A DNA stretch of 64,000 nt, taken from the NCBI GenBank assembly GCA_029263855.1, contig JAJUFC010000015.1:1-64000 (forward strand), read 5' to 3'. Position 1 is the first letter of the stretch. Every line of letters starts with the position of its first letter. Of this stretch, positions 44,216-53,749 are shown piece by piece. The notes beneath the pieces were generated by a model that was not told the origin of the DNA, made no database searches, and was given only the letters and a program-made list of their open reading frames with translations. A program made the position numbers and the translations under genes. This stretch comes from Candidatus Thermochlorobacteriaceae bacterium (GTDB lineage: Bacteria; Bacteroidota; Chlorobiia; Chlorobiales; Thermochlorobacteraceae).

Positions 44216-46930
44216 ATGCTCACGCACAATCGTCTGAACACCTATCTCGCCTTAGCCGTCTTTCTCATTTCCGAACTTGTATATGTCTTGACCATGGCAC
44301 CGACCTTCTCGTTTTGGGATTGCGGCGAGTTCGTCGCCGTCGCCTACACGCTCGGCGTGCCGCACCCGCCGGGAACGCCAATTTTCACGGTGCTTGGACG
44401 GCTGTTCACGATGATTCCATTTGGAGATGTTGGCGCGCGCGTCAATCTTCTTAGCACGCTTTGTAGCGCGGCGACGGTGATGTTCACTTATCTCATCACG
44501 ATTCGATTTATTCGCATTTATCGGCAAACAAACGCAGACGAGTGGTCGACAGCAGAAAAAATTTCCGCGTATTCGGCAGGGGTAATTGGCGCGTTTGCAT
44601 TAGCATTCTCGGATAGTTTTTGGTTCAATGCTGTTGAGGCGGAAGTTTATGCCATGTCGATGCTCTTTAACTCGTCGGTGGTGTGGCTGATTTTGAAGTG
44701 GTATGAAGTCGCTGATGAAGAAGGCAACGAAAAGTGGCTGTTGCTCATCGCTTACGCTTTCGGGCTTGCGCTCGGCGTGCATTTGCAGGCGCTCTTGGCG
44801 TTTTTTGCCATCGCGATGGTCTATTACTACAAGCGCTACGAACTTTCCGTCTCCAGTTTCGCCGCGCTCGTCTTGATTTCGTCGTTTTTGTTCTTGGTGA
44901 TTTATCCGGGCGTCGTCAAAGGCTTGCCCGCGATGATGCGCGATTACGGGCTATGGACGATTTTCGCGCTCGTCGTCGGCTTGATTTACGCCGTCTATTA
45001 CACACATCAAAACAAATTGCGCTTGTGGAATCTCGCCGCCGTTTCGCTCTTTTTGATTGTCATCGGATACAGTTCCTTCACCGTGATTTACTTGCGCTCG
45101 CAAACAAATCCGCCGATTAACGAGAACGCGCCGAATACGATGGAAAAACTCTACTCCTATCTCAACCGTGAGCAATACGGCGACTATCCGATTTTCAAAC
45201 GCCGTTGGTCACAAGACCCGCAACACCAGCAGAATTATCAAAAGTATTCCAGCGATATGGATTTCTTCTTGAAGTATCAAGCAGGGCATTTGTATTTGCG
45301 ATATTTCGGGTGGCAATTCATCGGTCGCTACGGCGATGTTCAGGACGACGGAATTGACTTTTCAAAGTTTTGGGCGATTCCTTTCGGTATCGGCTTATTC
45401 GGAATGTTTTATCATTTCAGGCGACAGTGGAACATGGCGTTAGTAATTCTCGCGCTCTTGCTTCTAACAGGAATTTTCATCAACATCTATGCAAACCCGC
45501 CCGAGCCACAACCACGCGAGCGTGATTATGTGTATGTCGGCAGTTTCTTTGCCTTTGCAATTTGGATAGGCATTGGGATTGACGCGCTCTTTGAGACCAT
45601 ACGCGAGAGTTTGAAAGAAGAGAAACAGCTTGTGCCTGCAACGGTTGCGTTGTGCTTGTTCGGATTGCTCTTCGTTAATGGGAGAATGTTGCAAGTTAAT
45701 TATCACTCGCACGACCGTAGCGGCAACTACGCGCCGTGGGATTACGCTTACAACTTGCTTAACAGTTGCGCCCAAGATGGAATTTTGTTCACCAACGGCG
45801 ACAACGACACGTTTCCGCTTTGGTATCTGCAAGAAGTCGCCGGCGTAAGGCGCGACGTGCGCGTGGTGAATCTCTCGCTCGCCAACACGGATTGGTATGT
45901 CCGCCAACTCATTTACGAATCGCCGCGCGGCGCGAAGCCCATCAAAATGAACATCTCGGAGCGCGAACTTAAAAACTTCGGCTATGAGCAATGGTCGCCA
46001 CGCGTGGTTGCGCTTCCTGTTCCTGCATCGGCAAAAAACGATGTCGTTCATTACGATGAAGGCAAGAAAACTCGATTAAATCTCGATTCAAGTTCAACCG
46101 CTGTTCAGAGTGCGGTCGATACGGTTCGTTGGACGTTCGAGCCTTTCGTTAAACTGCAAAACGGACAAGGCTACATTCGCGCCCAAGATCGCGTCGTTTA
46201 TGAAACTATTGTTAACAACATTTGGGAACGTCCTATTTACTTCGCCGTAACGGTCAGCGATAACAACCGCATCGGCATCGATAATTACCTCCGAATGGAC
46301 GGCTTCGCCTACCGCGTCGTGCCCGTTAAAACTGATAACTACGGCTACTTCGAGCCGGAAATTATGTGGGATAAATTGATGAACGCATATCGCTACGAGC
46401 GTTTGGACGACCCAACGGTTTATTACGACGAAAACACGCGCCGAATGGTGAGCAATTATCGCACAATTATGCTTCAACTCGCGCAACACTACACGCAAAA
46501 TCCAAATGCTATCTCGACCATTCGCGACAAAGAAGGCAATATCAAACAAGTCTCGAACAAAGAATTAGCGACGCAACTCTTGGATAAATCGCTCTCGATT
46601 TTGCCGACAGCGATTGGCGAAATGGATTATCGCATCTTGCAAGCCATTATTCAACTTTATTCCAAAGTTGATGGCAAAGCGCAAATTGCTCGGTTGCTTC
46701 CCACTTTGGAAGAATCCGTCGACCGCCGTGTTCAAGCCAACCCGAATGACCTTTCACCGCGTTATATTCTTGCGACAGCATATCGCTCCGTCGGCGAGTA
46801 TGATAAAGCCGTTACCATTTTGCAATCGCTTTCACAGCAATACAGCCAAGATTCATTCTTGAAGAAAGAACTTGAAGACACGAAAGCGCAAGCGAATAGA
46901 AATCGCCCAAATGCTGACACGACCAAATAA
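44216..46930 (+). CDS. DUF2723 / TMEM260-like membrane protein with TPR tail
   Basis: 904 residues. N-terminal DUF2723 domain: FWDCGEFVAVAYTLGVPHPPG between TM1 and TM2, a conserved Asp-Cys-Gly-Glu loop. About ten to twelve membrane helices run to about residue 490. A soluble C-terminal half ends with TPR-like helices (LSPRYILATAYRSVGEYDKA). DUF2723 is related to the eukaryotic TMEM260 O-mannosyltransferase, a GT-C enzyme. A protein or lipid glycosylation role at the membrane is therefore likely, but is inferred. It is followed at 25 nt by lpxA. Confidence 0.85.
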   Translation: MLTHNRLNTYLALAVFLISELVYVLTMAPTFSFWDCGEFVAVAYTLGVPHPPGTPIFTVLGRLFTMIPFGDVGARVNLLSTLCSAATVMFTYLITIRFIRIYRQTNADEWSTAEKISAYSAGVIGAFALAFSDSFWFNAVEAEVYAMSMLFNSSVVWLILKWYEVADEEGNEKWLLLIAYAFGLALGVHLQALLAFFAIAMVYYYKRYELSVSSFAALVLISSFLFLVIYPGVVKGLPAMMRDYGLWTIFALVVGLIYAVYYTHQNKLRLWNLAAVSLFLIVIGYSSFTVIYLRSQTNPPINENAPNTMEKLYSYLNREQYGDYPIFKRRWSQDPQHQQNYQKYSSDMDFFLKYQAGHLYLRYFGWQFIGRYGDVQDDGIDFSKFWAIPFGIGLFGMFYHFRRQWNMALVILALLLLTGIFINIYANPPEPQPRERDYVYVGSFFAFAIWIGIGIDALFETIRESLKEEKQLVPATVALCLFGLLFVNGRMLQVNYHSHDRSGNYAPWDYAYNLLNSCAQDGILFTNGDNDTFPLWYLQEVAGVRRDVRVVNLSLANTDWYVRQLIYESPRGAKPIKMNISERELKNFGYEQWSPRVVALPVPASAKNDVVHYDEGKKTRLNLDSSSTAVQSAVDTVRWTFEPFVKLQNGQGYIRAQDRVVYETIVNNIWERPIYFAVTVSDNNRIGIDNYLRMDGFAYRVVPVKTDNYGYFEPEIMWDKLMNAYRYERLDDPTVYYDENTRRMVSNYRTIMLQLAQHYTQNPNAISTIRDKEGNIKQVSNKELATQLLDKSLSILPTAIGEMDYRILQAIIQLYSKVDGKAQIARLLPTLEESVDRRVQANPNDLSPRYILATAYRSVGEYDKAVTILQSLSQQYSQDSFLKKELEDTKAQANRNRPNADTTK

Positions 46931-46955
46931 TTTGAATTGCATAATTCGAGTTACC

Positions 46956-47753
46956 ATGAACATTGAGATTCACCCGACCGCTATCGTCAGCCCAAAAGCC
47001 CGACTTGCCGACAGTGTTTGTATCGGCGCATACAGCATCGTTGAGGACGATGTCGAACTTGGAGAAGGCACAGTTGTTCAGCCACGCGCGTATATCGGGA
47101 ACGGTGCGCGCATCGGCAAACACTGCCAAATTTTCGTCGGTGCCGTGATTTCAATGATTCCACAAGATTTGAAGTTCAAGGGCGAAACCTCTTTTGCGAT
47201 TATCGGCGATAATACCACGATTCGCGAATACGCCACCGTTCATCGCGGCACAGGCGAAAATGGCAAGACGCTTGTGGGTTCTGATTGCCTCATCATGGCA
47301 TACGTTCACTTGGCGCACGACGTTGTTGTTGGAAATCACGTCATTATTTCAAACACAACACAAGTTGCGGGGCATTGCGAAATCGGCGATTACGCCACGA
47401 TTGGCGGCGTTTGCGGCATTCATCAATTCACGCGGATTGGACGGCACACGATGGTGGCGAGCTCTTCGCGCGTCGTTTATGACGTTCCACCTTTCGTGAT
47501 GGCAGGCAGAGAGCCATTTCGCTACGAGGGATTAAACCTTGTCGGATTGAAGCGACGCGGATTTTCTCCTGAAACGCTTGCCTCTTTGCGCAGTCTGTAT
47601 CGGCTTATTTTTCAATCGGGATTGCTCATTTCAAATGCGTTGGAGCGCGTTAAGTCGGAAATCGCGCCCTCGCCTGAGCGCGACGAAGTTATTGCCTTTT
47701 TTGAGTCGGGAAAACACCGCAAGTTTATTCGCTCGCCGCTTCATTTTGAGTAG
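46956..47753 (+). CDS. lpxA: UDP-N-acetylglucosamine acyltransferase
   Basis: First step of lipid A synthesis: acyl transfer from ACP to UDP-GlcNAc. 265 residues from MNIEIHPTA; an upstream ATG at 46872 only adds a basic leader inside the previous gene. The left-handed beta-helix hexapeptide repeats are evident ([20 protein letters not shown] and on). The catalytic His lies in [13 protein letters not shown], and the C-terminal helices contain [15 protein letters not shown]. Presence of LpxA supports a Gram-negative envelope. The next gene, ssb, begins 64 nt on. Confidence 0.95.
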   Translation: MNIEIHPTAIVSPKARLADSVCIGAYSIVEDDVELGEGTVVQPRAYIGNGARIGKHCQIFVGAVISMIPQDLKFKGETSFAIIGDNTTIREYATVHRGTGENGKTLVGSDCLIMAYVHLAHDVVVGNHVIISNTTQVAGHCEIGDYATIGGVCGIHQFTRIGRHTMVASSSRVVYDVPPFVMAGREPFRYEGLNLVGLKRRGFSPETLASLRSLYRLIFQSGLLISNALERVKSEIAPSPERDEVIAFFESGKHRKFIRSPLHFE

Positions 47754-47817
47754 TCTTGCAATTCTCGAAACCTTTTCTAAATTCCCAAAATTTTTTAAAC
47801 GCAAACTTGTTCCCACT

Positions 47818-48306
47818 ATGGCACGAGACCTCAACAAAGTAATGCTCATTGGTCGCTTAGGAGCAGACCCTGAAGCCCGTTCCACACCCAGCGGCTCGAC
47901 CGTTGTCAATTTCAATTTAGCCACTGGCGAGAGTTACAAGGATAAGAATACGGGGCAGACCGTTGATAAAACCGAATGGCATCGAATTGTTGTTTGGGAT
48001 AAACTCGGCGAAATTTGTCGGCAATATCTTCACAAAGGAAGCTTGGTTTATATCGAGGGCAAATTGCAAACGCGCAGTTGGGACGACAAGGAGACGGGCA
48101 AGAAAAGCTACATGACGGAAGTCGTCTGCACTGATATGCAAATTTTAACGCCTAAGTCGCAAAGCGATAAAGGAGGACAAATGCCGCCGCCGTCGGTATA
48201 TGAAGATGTGCCTGCGTCGTCCTCGCCAAAAGCGTCGGCACCGCGCGCAGCGCAAGTCTCTGACATGCCGCCGAGCGAACCTAAGAACGACGATTTGCCG
48301 TTTTGA
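47818..48306 (+). CDS. ssb: Single-stranded DNA-binding protein
   Basis: 162 residues. OB-fold starts [20 protein letters not shown], with the conserved [22 protein letters not shown] strand and GKLQTRSW. The linker is Pro/Ser-rich and the acidic tip ends DDLPF, the peptide that recruits partner proteins. The start is ATG 47818; the frame is open further upstream inside lpxA but without sense. A strong terminator follows directly. Confidence 0.97.
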   Translation: MARDLNKVMLIGRLGADPEARSTPSGSTVVNFNLATGESYKDKNTGQTVDKTEWHRIVVWDKLGEICRQYLHKGSLVYIEGKLQTRSWDDKETGKKSYMTEVVCTDMQILTPKSQSDKGGQMPPPSVYEDVPASSSPKASAPRAAQVSDMPPSEPKNDDLPF

Positions 48307-48330
48307 TACGCTTTCATTAACGCCAATCAT

Positions 48331-48362
48331 GCCGCTTCTTCGCAAGCGGCTTTTTCTTTTCT
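48331..48362 (+). terminator. Rho-independent terminator after ssb, touching the next start codon
   Basis: 7-bp stem GCCGCTT/AAGCGGC with a 6-nt loop, then TTTTTCTTTTCT. The T-run ends immediately before the ATG of the OstA-like gene at 48363. Confidence 0.88.
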
Positions 48363-49655
48363 ATGCTTCGCTTCTTTTTTGCTCTCTTGCTGATAGTGCC
48401 GCAAATCGCTTATGCACAATCTCCGTCGGATACTGCACAGCGCGTCGTCGTTTTAGACCGAGCAAATGAAATCTCGAGCGGCACTTTTACATCGCCGAAA
48501 ACGAAAACCTCGCCCGCCATTTCCGAGCCGATTCGCATTGTGAGCGGCGATGTGCGTTTCACTGAATCGACGACGACCGTCGACTGCGACACTGCGGTGC
48601 AATTCCTTCAATCCCGAAAAATTCGCTTGGTTGGCAATATCGTCATCGTGCGCGATACCGTTACCATTCGTGGCGAAGAGGGATTTTATTTTCCCGACGA
48701 GCGCAAGTCCTTGCTCGAAAAAAATGTAAGCCTCACCGATAAGCAAGTCTTGCTCAACAGCCAAAAAGGGCTTTATCTCTCCGACATCAAAACGGCGTAT
48801 TTCAGCGAAAAAGTATCTTTGAAAGATACCGCCAATCTCATTTTCTCCGATAGTCTCGTTTATTATCGCATCGAAGCCAGAGCGATTGTATTGGGCAGTG
48901 TGGTTGTAACGAATCCGACAGATAACATTGTCATCACAGGCGATTACGGCGAGCATTTTACTAACGAAAAACGCAGTTTCATTACAGGAAATCCAGTTCT
49001 CACCAAAATCGATACGACCTCGTCAGGCGAAATTGATACGCTCATCATTCGCTCTAAACGAATGGACGCTTTCCGAAGCGAGTCAGACACCTTGCCGCGC
49101 ATTGACATCACCGACAGCGTCCGAATTCGGCGCGGCGTGCTTCGCTCTCGCTCCAACAAGGCAAGATACTTACTTCAAAAAAAGATGATTCTGCTCTATG
49201 AAAATCCTATCGTTTGGTATGAAAACAATCAACTGACAGGCGACTCGATTGTCGTTGAACTCCGTGAGGACGGGCGGCGGAATCGGATTGATAAAATGTT
49301 CATTTATCGGCGTGCCTTTCTTGCCTCAAAAGATTCGCTCGATAATTCGGGCAGAAAATTCAATCAAATTTCAGGTAACGAGATGGTGATTACCTTCAAT
49401 GAAACTTCTCAAATTGAGCGTGCCGATGTCTTCAAGCAGTCGCGTAGCCTCTACTACACCTTTGACGACGGTAAGCCGAAAGGCGCGAACTTGACCAGCG
49501 GCGACGAAATAACCGTTTATTTTCAGAACAATCAAATTCAATCTATCACCTTTCGCGGCGCGATTGAAGGCACGCAATATCCTGAACGGCTGATTCAGCG
49601 CGTTCAAAATCTCCCAAACTTCCAATGGCGCGACTCCGAAAAGCCAACCGACTAA
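48363..49655 (+). CDS. OstA/LptA-like periplasmic protein
   Basis: 430 residues with signal peptide (FFFALLLIVPQIAYAQ). The body is a repetitive beta-rich OstA/LptA fold: IRIVSGDVRFTESTTTVDCD, then ladders of roughly 20-residue strands (GEEGFYFPDERKSL, SLTDKQVLLNSQKGLYLSD, GDYGEHFTNEKRSF). LptA and the N-terminal part of LptD form the bridge that moves LPS to the outer membrane; this version lacks a visible barrel and ends at WRDSEKPTD. It is longer than E. coli LptA. The proximity to lpxA and the DUF2723 gene fits an LPS theme. Confidence 0.85.
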   Translation: MLRFFFALLLIVPQIAYAQSPSDTAQRVVVLDRANEISSGTFTSPKTKTSPAISEPIRIVSGDVRFTESTTTVDCDTAVQFLQSRKIRLVGNIVIVRDTVTIRGEEGFYFPDERKSLLEKNVSLTDKQVLLNSQKGLYLSDIKTAYFSEKVSLKDTANLIFSDSLVYYRIEARAIVLGSVVVTNPTDNIVITGDYGEHFTNEKRSFITGNPVLTKIDTTSSGEIDTLIIRSKRMDAFRSESDTLPRIDITDSVRIRRGVLRSRSNKARYLLQKKMILLYENPIVWYENNQLTGDSIVVELREDGRRNRIDKMFIYRRAFLASKDSLDNSGRKFNQISGNEMVITFNETSQIERADVFKQSRSLYYTFDDGKPKGANLTSGDEITVYFQNNQIQSITFRGAIEGTQYPERLIQRVQNLPNFQWRDSEKPTD

Positions 49656-49689
49656 AACTTTTATCCCTCAACAGTTTTCTCGAACAAAA

Positions 49690-49711
49690 AAGGCGGACAA
49701 ATGTCCGCCTT
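49690..49711. terminator. Bidirectional terminator between OstA-like and OmpA-like genes
   Basis: 10-bp stem AAGGCGGACA/TGTCCGCCTT with a 2-base loop (so effectively 8-9 bp and a small loop), with a 6-T run on the minus strand. It mainly ends the OmpA-like gene. Confidence 0.85.
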
Positions 49712-49733
49712 CAAAACCCCATTTATCGCGAGA

Positions 49734-50456
49734 TTACTTTTTCTTTTTGCCTTTTGGTGCTTTCGGCTCAACGATGCGAACAACTTTCGCTTCGATTTTT
49801 CCAGAAGCCATGCCTTTGCCAACAACGACGCGGTTGCCTGCAATTTTGTTCTTCACGAGGTAAGAACGAACCGCAGAGGCGCGCTTCATCGCTTCAGCTT
49901 TTTGACGCTTGGCTGGCGTAGAAGCATCAGCAAAACCAGTGACTTCAACAACCAAATTTTCTTTTTCCTTCAACAAATTCACAAGACGGCTCAAGTCAGA
50001 TTCATCGGTGATTTTGCCGTTCTTAGCAAATGAAGTGTTGAACGAAAGCATATCGCCGACATTGCTGAGCGTTGGTGGTGGTGGCGGCGGTGGTGGTGGT
50101 GGTGGTGGCGGTGGCGGTGGTGGCGGGTCTTTCACGGTAACCGTTACGGTTTGTTCAACTGAACCACCTTCGTTGCTTGCATACAAGCGATATGTTGTTG
50201 TTTGGCTGGGATTAACGTTTGAGTTACCGACAATCATCGTGTCGCCTTCGGCGCGAAGCATGGGCTCCATTCCGTCAATTAAGACGGTATCGGGTGAGCC
50301 ATAGACTTCCCAAGCAAGGTTAACTGGACCCTTGCCTTTGATGATTGACTCGGGTGTTGCCTTGAAAGAGGCAATGGTTGGTGGTGCTGGTGGACCGCCG
50401 CAGCGCATCGCAACCGCACACAAAACGGACAGAGTGATGACTTGAAGTCGTCTCAT
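49734..50456 (-). CDS. OmpA-like protein with 18-proline linker
   Basis: 240 residues. Signal peptide (LQVITLSVLCAVAM) runs into RCGG; a Cys is there but Arg at -1 is not a canonical lipobox. An Ig-like domain (about 28-109) is followed by a tract of eighteen consecutive prolines and an OmpA-like C-terminal domain (FADASTPAKRQKAEAMKRAS, YLVKNKIAGNRVVVGKGMAS), which normally binds peptidoglycan. The tail is Lys-rich (PKAPKGKKKK). The key Asp/Arg pair of OmpA is partly changed. Poly-proline runs stall ribosomes and need EF-P. It may tether the envelope. Confidence 0.82.
   Translation of the reverse strand: MRRLQVITLSVLCAVAMRCGGPPAPPTIASFKATPESIIKGKGPVNLAWEVYGSPDTVLIDGMEPMLRAEGDTMIVGNSNVNPSQTTTYRLYASNEGGSVEQTVTVTVKDPPPPPPPPPPPPPPPPPPTLSNVGDMLSFNTSFAKNGKITDESDLSRLVNLLKEKENLVVEVTGFADASTPAKRQKAEAMKRASAVRSYLVKNKIAGNRVVVGKGMASGKIEAKVVRIVEPKAPKGKKKK
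50073..50126. repeat. Trinucleotide tract (GGT/GGC)18 coding poly-proline
   Basis: Eighteen consecutive tgg/cgg triplets on the plus strand, read as CCA/CCG (Pro) on the minus strand. The two variants alternate irregularly, so the tract is not a perfect microsatellite. Confidence 0.95.
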
Positions 50457-50680
50457 GATGAGTGTTCTCCTCGTTTTTGACGTTTGGTGAGATTAAAAAA
50501 GCTTTCTCTTATGTAGAAAGTTGAGTTGATAAAAAATTAGCGGTGTTTTTTTGACCGTCCTTCCCACGATTGATATTTGCAGACTGCAATGATAACCGTG
50601 AAAAGTGGGCGCAATATACAACGATTTAATTCAATTTCGAAAATTGCACACTTTTTTTTGCGCTTATTTGCTTTGTCAAG

Positions 50681-52048
50681 TTATTGGTATTTAAGGGCTT
50701 CAACTGGTTCGATGCGAGCGGCGCGGTTAGCAGGGTAAAGTCCTGCAAGCATACTAATCAAGATGGAAAACACAATTGCGGAAATGACAAGCCAACTTGG
50801 AAAGTAAAAAAAGGCTAATTCCGTTCCCGCTTGTTTTTGCACATAGTAGTTCGCAAGCGCATTCACGCCCATCGTGCCGAGTTTTCCCAAGAGCAATCCC
50901 AGCACGCCGCCGAAGAATCCAATCACTGCGCTTTCAACGAGAATGATGCGCCGCACATCGCCATCATTTGCGCCGACGGCTTTCATAATTCCAATTTCTC
51001 TGTATCGCTCCATGATGGACATAATCATCGTGTTCGTGATGCCAAGCGTTGCCACAACCAGCGCAATCGTTCCAACAACCGCCAATGCCATATCAAATAA
51101 GATAAAGAGCCGTTTGAACTCCTCGAATTCATCAGCGAAGCTGGTGGCATTGAGATTGATTTTTTGCAGTGCGGCTTTGACGACTTCGGCTTCTTTTGGG
51201 TTGCCGACGCGAACGACAATCGCTTGATAGCCGTCGCGCTGTTCGGTGCGTCGTAGCAAATCAATCGTCGACATGAAGTTGAGCCGCTCCAACCCTTCCG
51301 CTGTCGCCATTGGCATAATGAGGCGCAATCCGCTCGAGAGTTTTTGAATGTCTTTATCCATAATCCCACCAATTCGGAATTGGTATTTGCGCTCGGCGAT
51401 AGGCATTCCGCCGCCCACGCCAAAAGTGGTCGAAAGCGTCATGATTTTTTTGAAGTCGAGCGTTACGGTCGTGAGCGTTACAGTTTTGCCTAATGCGTCT
51501 TGAGGATTTTTCACGCCAATGCGATTGAGCAAAATTTCCGACACGACGACCTCTTTGGCGGAATCGCTCGCGAAGAACGTCCCATAGCGAATTTGATTGT
51601 AGCCTGCTGTTCTGCCCATCGAGGCGGGCAAGGCTTCGGTTAAGACAGGCGTGTCGAGCGTATCGAGCGCAAGCCGACATGGGAAAATCACCTCAGGATA
51701 CACAATCGCGTCGGGCGCAACCTGTACCGAAAGTGCTTTGACTTTCTCCAACACTTCGGGCGTCAGAACCACCAAGTTTGCTTCCTTTTTCTTCTCGTTC
51801 TTAAAAACACGGTTTGAAAAATTCACAAGGCTTGCAAACTCGTTGCTCGTCGGCGAGATGCGCACCGTGTTGAAGAGTTCAAGGTCGCTGAATTCATCGG
51901 TAAAAGTTTTCTGAAGCCCCGAACCGTAGGCGAGCATTGAAACGAGTGCCGCCGTTCCGACACCAACGCCGATAATGGTGAGCGTGTTGCGCAGTTTGGC
52001 GCGACGTAGGTTTTCAAAAGCAAAGCGAAGTAAGTCGTGAAGTGTCAT
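50681..52048 (-). CDS. MacB/LolC-type ABC transporter permease
   Basis: 455 residues from MTLHDLLRFAFENL; an upstream in-frame ATG adds 20 residues that are not family-like. One N-terminal helix (TLTIIGVGVGTAALVSMLAYGSG), a large periplasmic MacB-PCD domain (about 60-310), then three C-terminal helices (VVGTIALVVATLGITNTMIMSIMER and on) typical of FtsX-fold. The ISIMERYREIGIMKAVGA element is conserved. It works with a separate ATPase not seen next to it, probably in lipoprotein or peptide export. Confidence 0.9.
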   Translation of the reverse strand: MTLHDLLRFAFENLRRAKLRNTLTIIGVGVGTAALVSMLAYGSGLQKTFTDEFSDLELFNTVRISPTSNEFASLVNFSNRVFKNEKKKEANLVVLTPEVLEKVKALSVQVAPDAIVYPEVIFPCRLALDTLDTPVLTEALPASMGRTAGYNQIRYGTFFASDSAKEVVVSEILLNRIGVKNPQDALGKTVTLTTVTLDFKKIMTLSTTFGVGGGMPIAERKYQFRIGGIMDKDIQKLSSGLRLIMPMATAEGLERLNFMSTIDLLRRTEQRDGYQAIVVRVGNPKEAEVVKAALQKINLNATSFADEFEEFKRLFILFDMALAVVGTIALVVATLGITNTMIMSIMERYREIGIMKAVGANDGDVRRIILVESAVIGFFGGVLGLLLGKLGTMGVNALANYYVQKQAGTELAFFYFPSWLVISAIVFSILISMLAGLYPANRAARIEPVEALKYQ

Positions 52049-52237
52049 TAAGTATTGAGCAGATTGAAGAATTAAATAAACCTTCGTCTGTGCAAACGAG
52101 GCAGTCAAGGGTAATCGTTCTTTACAAGTTGAACTTGAAATCGGCTATCTCGGCTCTTTTTTCGGGTTATACTTCCGCGATTTGTTTGGGCGGCGACCGA
52201 TGTGCCTCTAAATTCATTGCAATTAGAAGTAACTGCT

Positions 52238-52276
52238 TTTGAAGTTACCGCTTTGCAGTTTGAAGTTTTTGAAGTT
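52238..52276 (+). promoter_or_regulatory. Three TTTGAAGTT repeats upstream of the PucC-like gene
   Basis: TTTGAAGTT at 52238, 52259 and 52268, spaced 21 and 9 nt apart, within 60 nt of the start codon. They may be an operator or just part of an AT-rich leader. The Shine-Dalgarno AAGGAG follows at 52284. Confidence 0.45.
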
Positions 52277-52296
52277 ATTGAAGAAGGAGAATTAAG

Positions 52297-53745
52297 ATGT
52301 TAAACCACCTTTCACGCCAAAATCAATTTGAGCGTCATCATACGGATTTACCCACTGAAGCCCACGTTCCACAATCGCCGCTTACCGAGCGTGCGGTTCA
52401 AACGCCTGAATCCAAGTTAGAGCAACTCTCGCGAGAAATTCCGTTGCCGCGCGTCTTGCAAATTTGCTTGCTTCAACTCTCAACGGCGACGCTCTTCGTG
52501 TTGCTCAACAGCACGCTCAACCGTGTGATGGTTGTGGAACTCAACATTTCGGCGACGCTTGTCGGAGTGCTCATTGGCTTTCACAACATTTTAGCGTTTG
52601 TGCGTCCGATGATTGGGCATTACAGCGATACGCACTTGCGATTTGGCTTGCGCCGCACGCCGAACATCATCGTCGGAAACCTGCTTGCTGTGTCGGGCGT
52701 GGTGCTGTCGGTTTATGGTGCATTGGCATTTGAAGAAAATTTCGCGCTCGGCATCGCCTTGCTTCTCATCGCCTTTACGCTTTACGGCATCGGAGTGAAT
52801 TTCGTCGGCACGATGTTCTACGCACTTCTTGCAGATAGCGCAGGCGAAAAGCACAAAGCCAAAGCCGTTACGGTTGGTTGGTTCGTTCTCATTCTCGGCA
52901 CGATTGTCGCAAGCGGTTTTATTGGAAAATACCTCGAGAACTTTTCGATGGAGCGGCTTGTGTCGCTCTTTTGGGTCGGCGCGGGCATCTCGATTTTCTT
53001 CACTTGGCTCGCGGTGTTTGGCACGGAAAAACGCTTCGCTCGTGAGCATGAAATTGTTAAGAACGAAAAGCATGCCTTGCATTTAAGCGATGCCTTGAAG
53101 CGACTGGCAGCAAACCCGACCGTTTATGCGTTCTTCATTTTTATGTTCGTAACCGTTGTCGCCATTCAAGGTCAAGATGTGATTCTCGAACCTTTCGGCG
53201 CAGAACTTTTTGGCATGAGCGTTTCTCAAACCACTGAACTCACGCGCATTTGGGGCACAGGCACCATGCTCGGCATTGTTACGCTTGGCTTGTTCTTCGT
53301 CAATCGCATTGGAAAGAAGCGCACGACCTATCTCGGCTGTTTCGTTTCTGCACTTGGCTTCTTGGCGATTTCACTTTCACCGATGCTCGACATTCTCGCC
53401 TTTAAAGGCGGCGTGTTTTTGCTTGGCATCGGAAACGGCGCGCTCACGGTTGGCACGCTCACGATTATGATGGACATGACCACGCGCGAAAACGCGGGGC
53501 TTTTTATGGGACTTTGGGGAATGGGACAAGCCATCGCCAATTTCGTCGCTAACGCGGCGGGCGGCGCGATTCGCGACATCGCGCTTTGGATTACGCAAAA
53601 TCATTATGTAGGCTATGCGACAGCATTCGGCATTGAAATCATCGGACTTGTCGCCGCTATTATGATTTTGCGCGGCATTGATATTCAAGAGTTTCAATCG
53701 AAAACACAGCACACGCTTTCAAGCGTTGTGAGCCAAGCCGATTAA
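52297..53745 (+). CDS. PucC-like BCD-family MFS transporter
   Basis: 482 residues, twelve predicted membrane helices, and a 60-residue hydrophilic N-terminus. Between TM2 and TM3 it carries RPMIGHYSDTHLRFGLRRTPNIIVGN, close to the BCD-family pattern (PucC/LhaA, bacteriochlorophyll delivery to light-harvesting or reaction-centre complexes). Another signature, NAGLFMGLWGMGQAIANF, is also shared. The family is almost confined to phototrophs. AAGGAGAATTAAG before the ATG is a clear ribosome site. No other photosynthesis gene is in the window. Alternative: a general MFS transporter. Confidence 0.88.
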   Translation: MLNHLSRQNQFERHHTDLPTEAHVPQSPLTERAVQTPESKLEQLSREIPLPRVLQICLLQLSTATLFVLLNSTLNRVMVVELNISATLVGVLIGFHNILAFVRPMIGHYSDTHLRFGLRRTPNIIVGNLLAVSGVVLSVYGALAFEENFALGIALLLIAFTLYGIGVNFVGTMFYALLADSAGEKHKAKAVTVGWFVLILGTIVASGFIGKYLENFSMERLVSLFWVGAGISIFFTWLAVFGTEKRFAREHEIVKNEKHALHLSDALKRLAANPTVYAFFIFMFVTVVAIQGQDVILEPFGAELFGMSVSQTTELTRIWGTGTMLGIVTLGLFFVNRIGKKRTTYLGCFVSALGFLAISLSPMLDILAFKGGVFLLGIGNGALTVGTLTIMMDMTTRENAGLFMGLWGMGQAIANFVANAAGGAIRDIALWITQNHYVGYATAFGIEIIGLVAAIMILRGIDIQEFQSKTQHTLSSVVSQAD

Positions 53746-53749
53746 GCAA

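Noticed and set aside
50073-50126. Repeat tract as CRISPR or mobile-element end
   Set aside because: It is a coding triplet run without spacers, confined to one proline linker.
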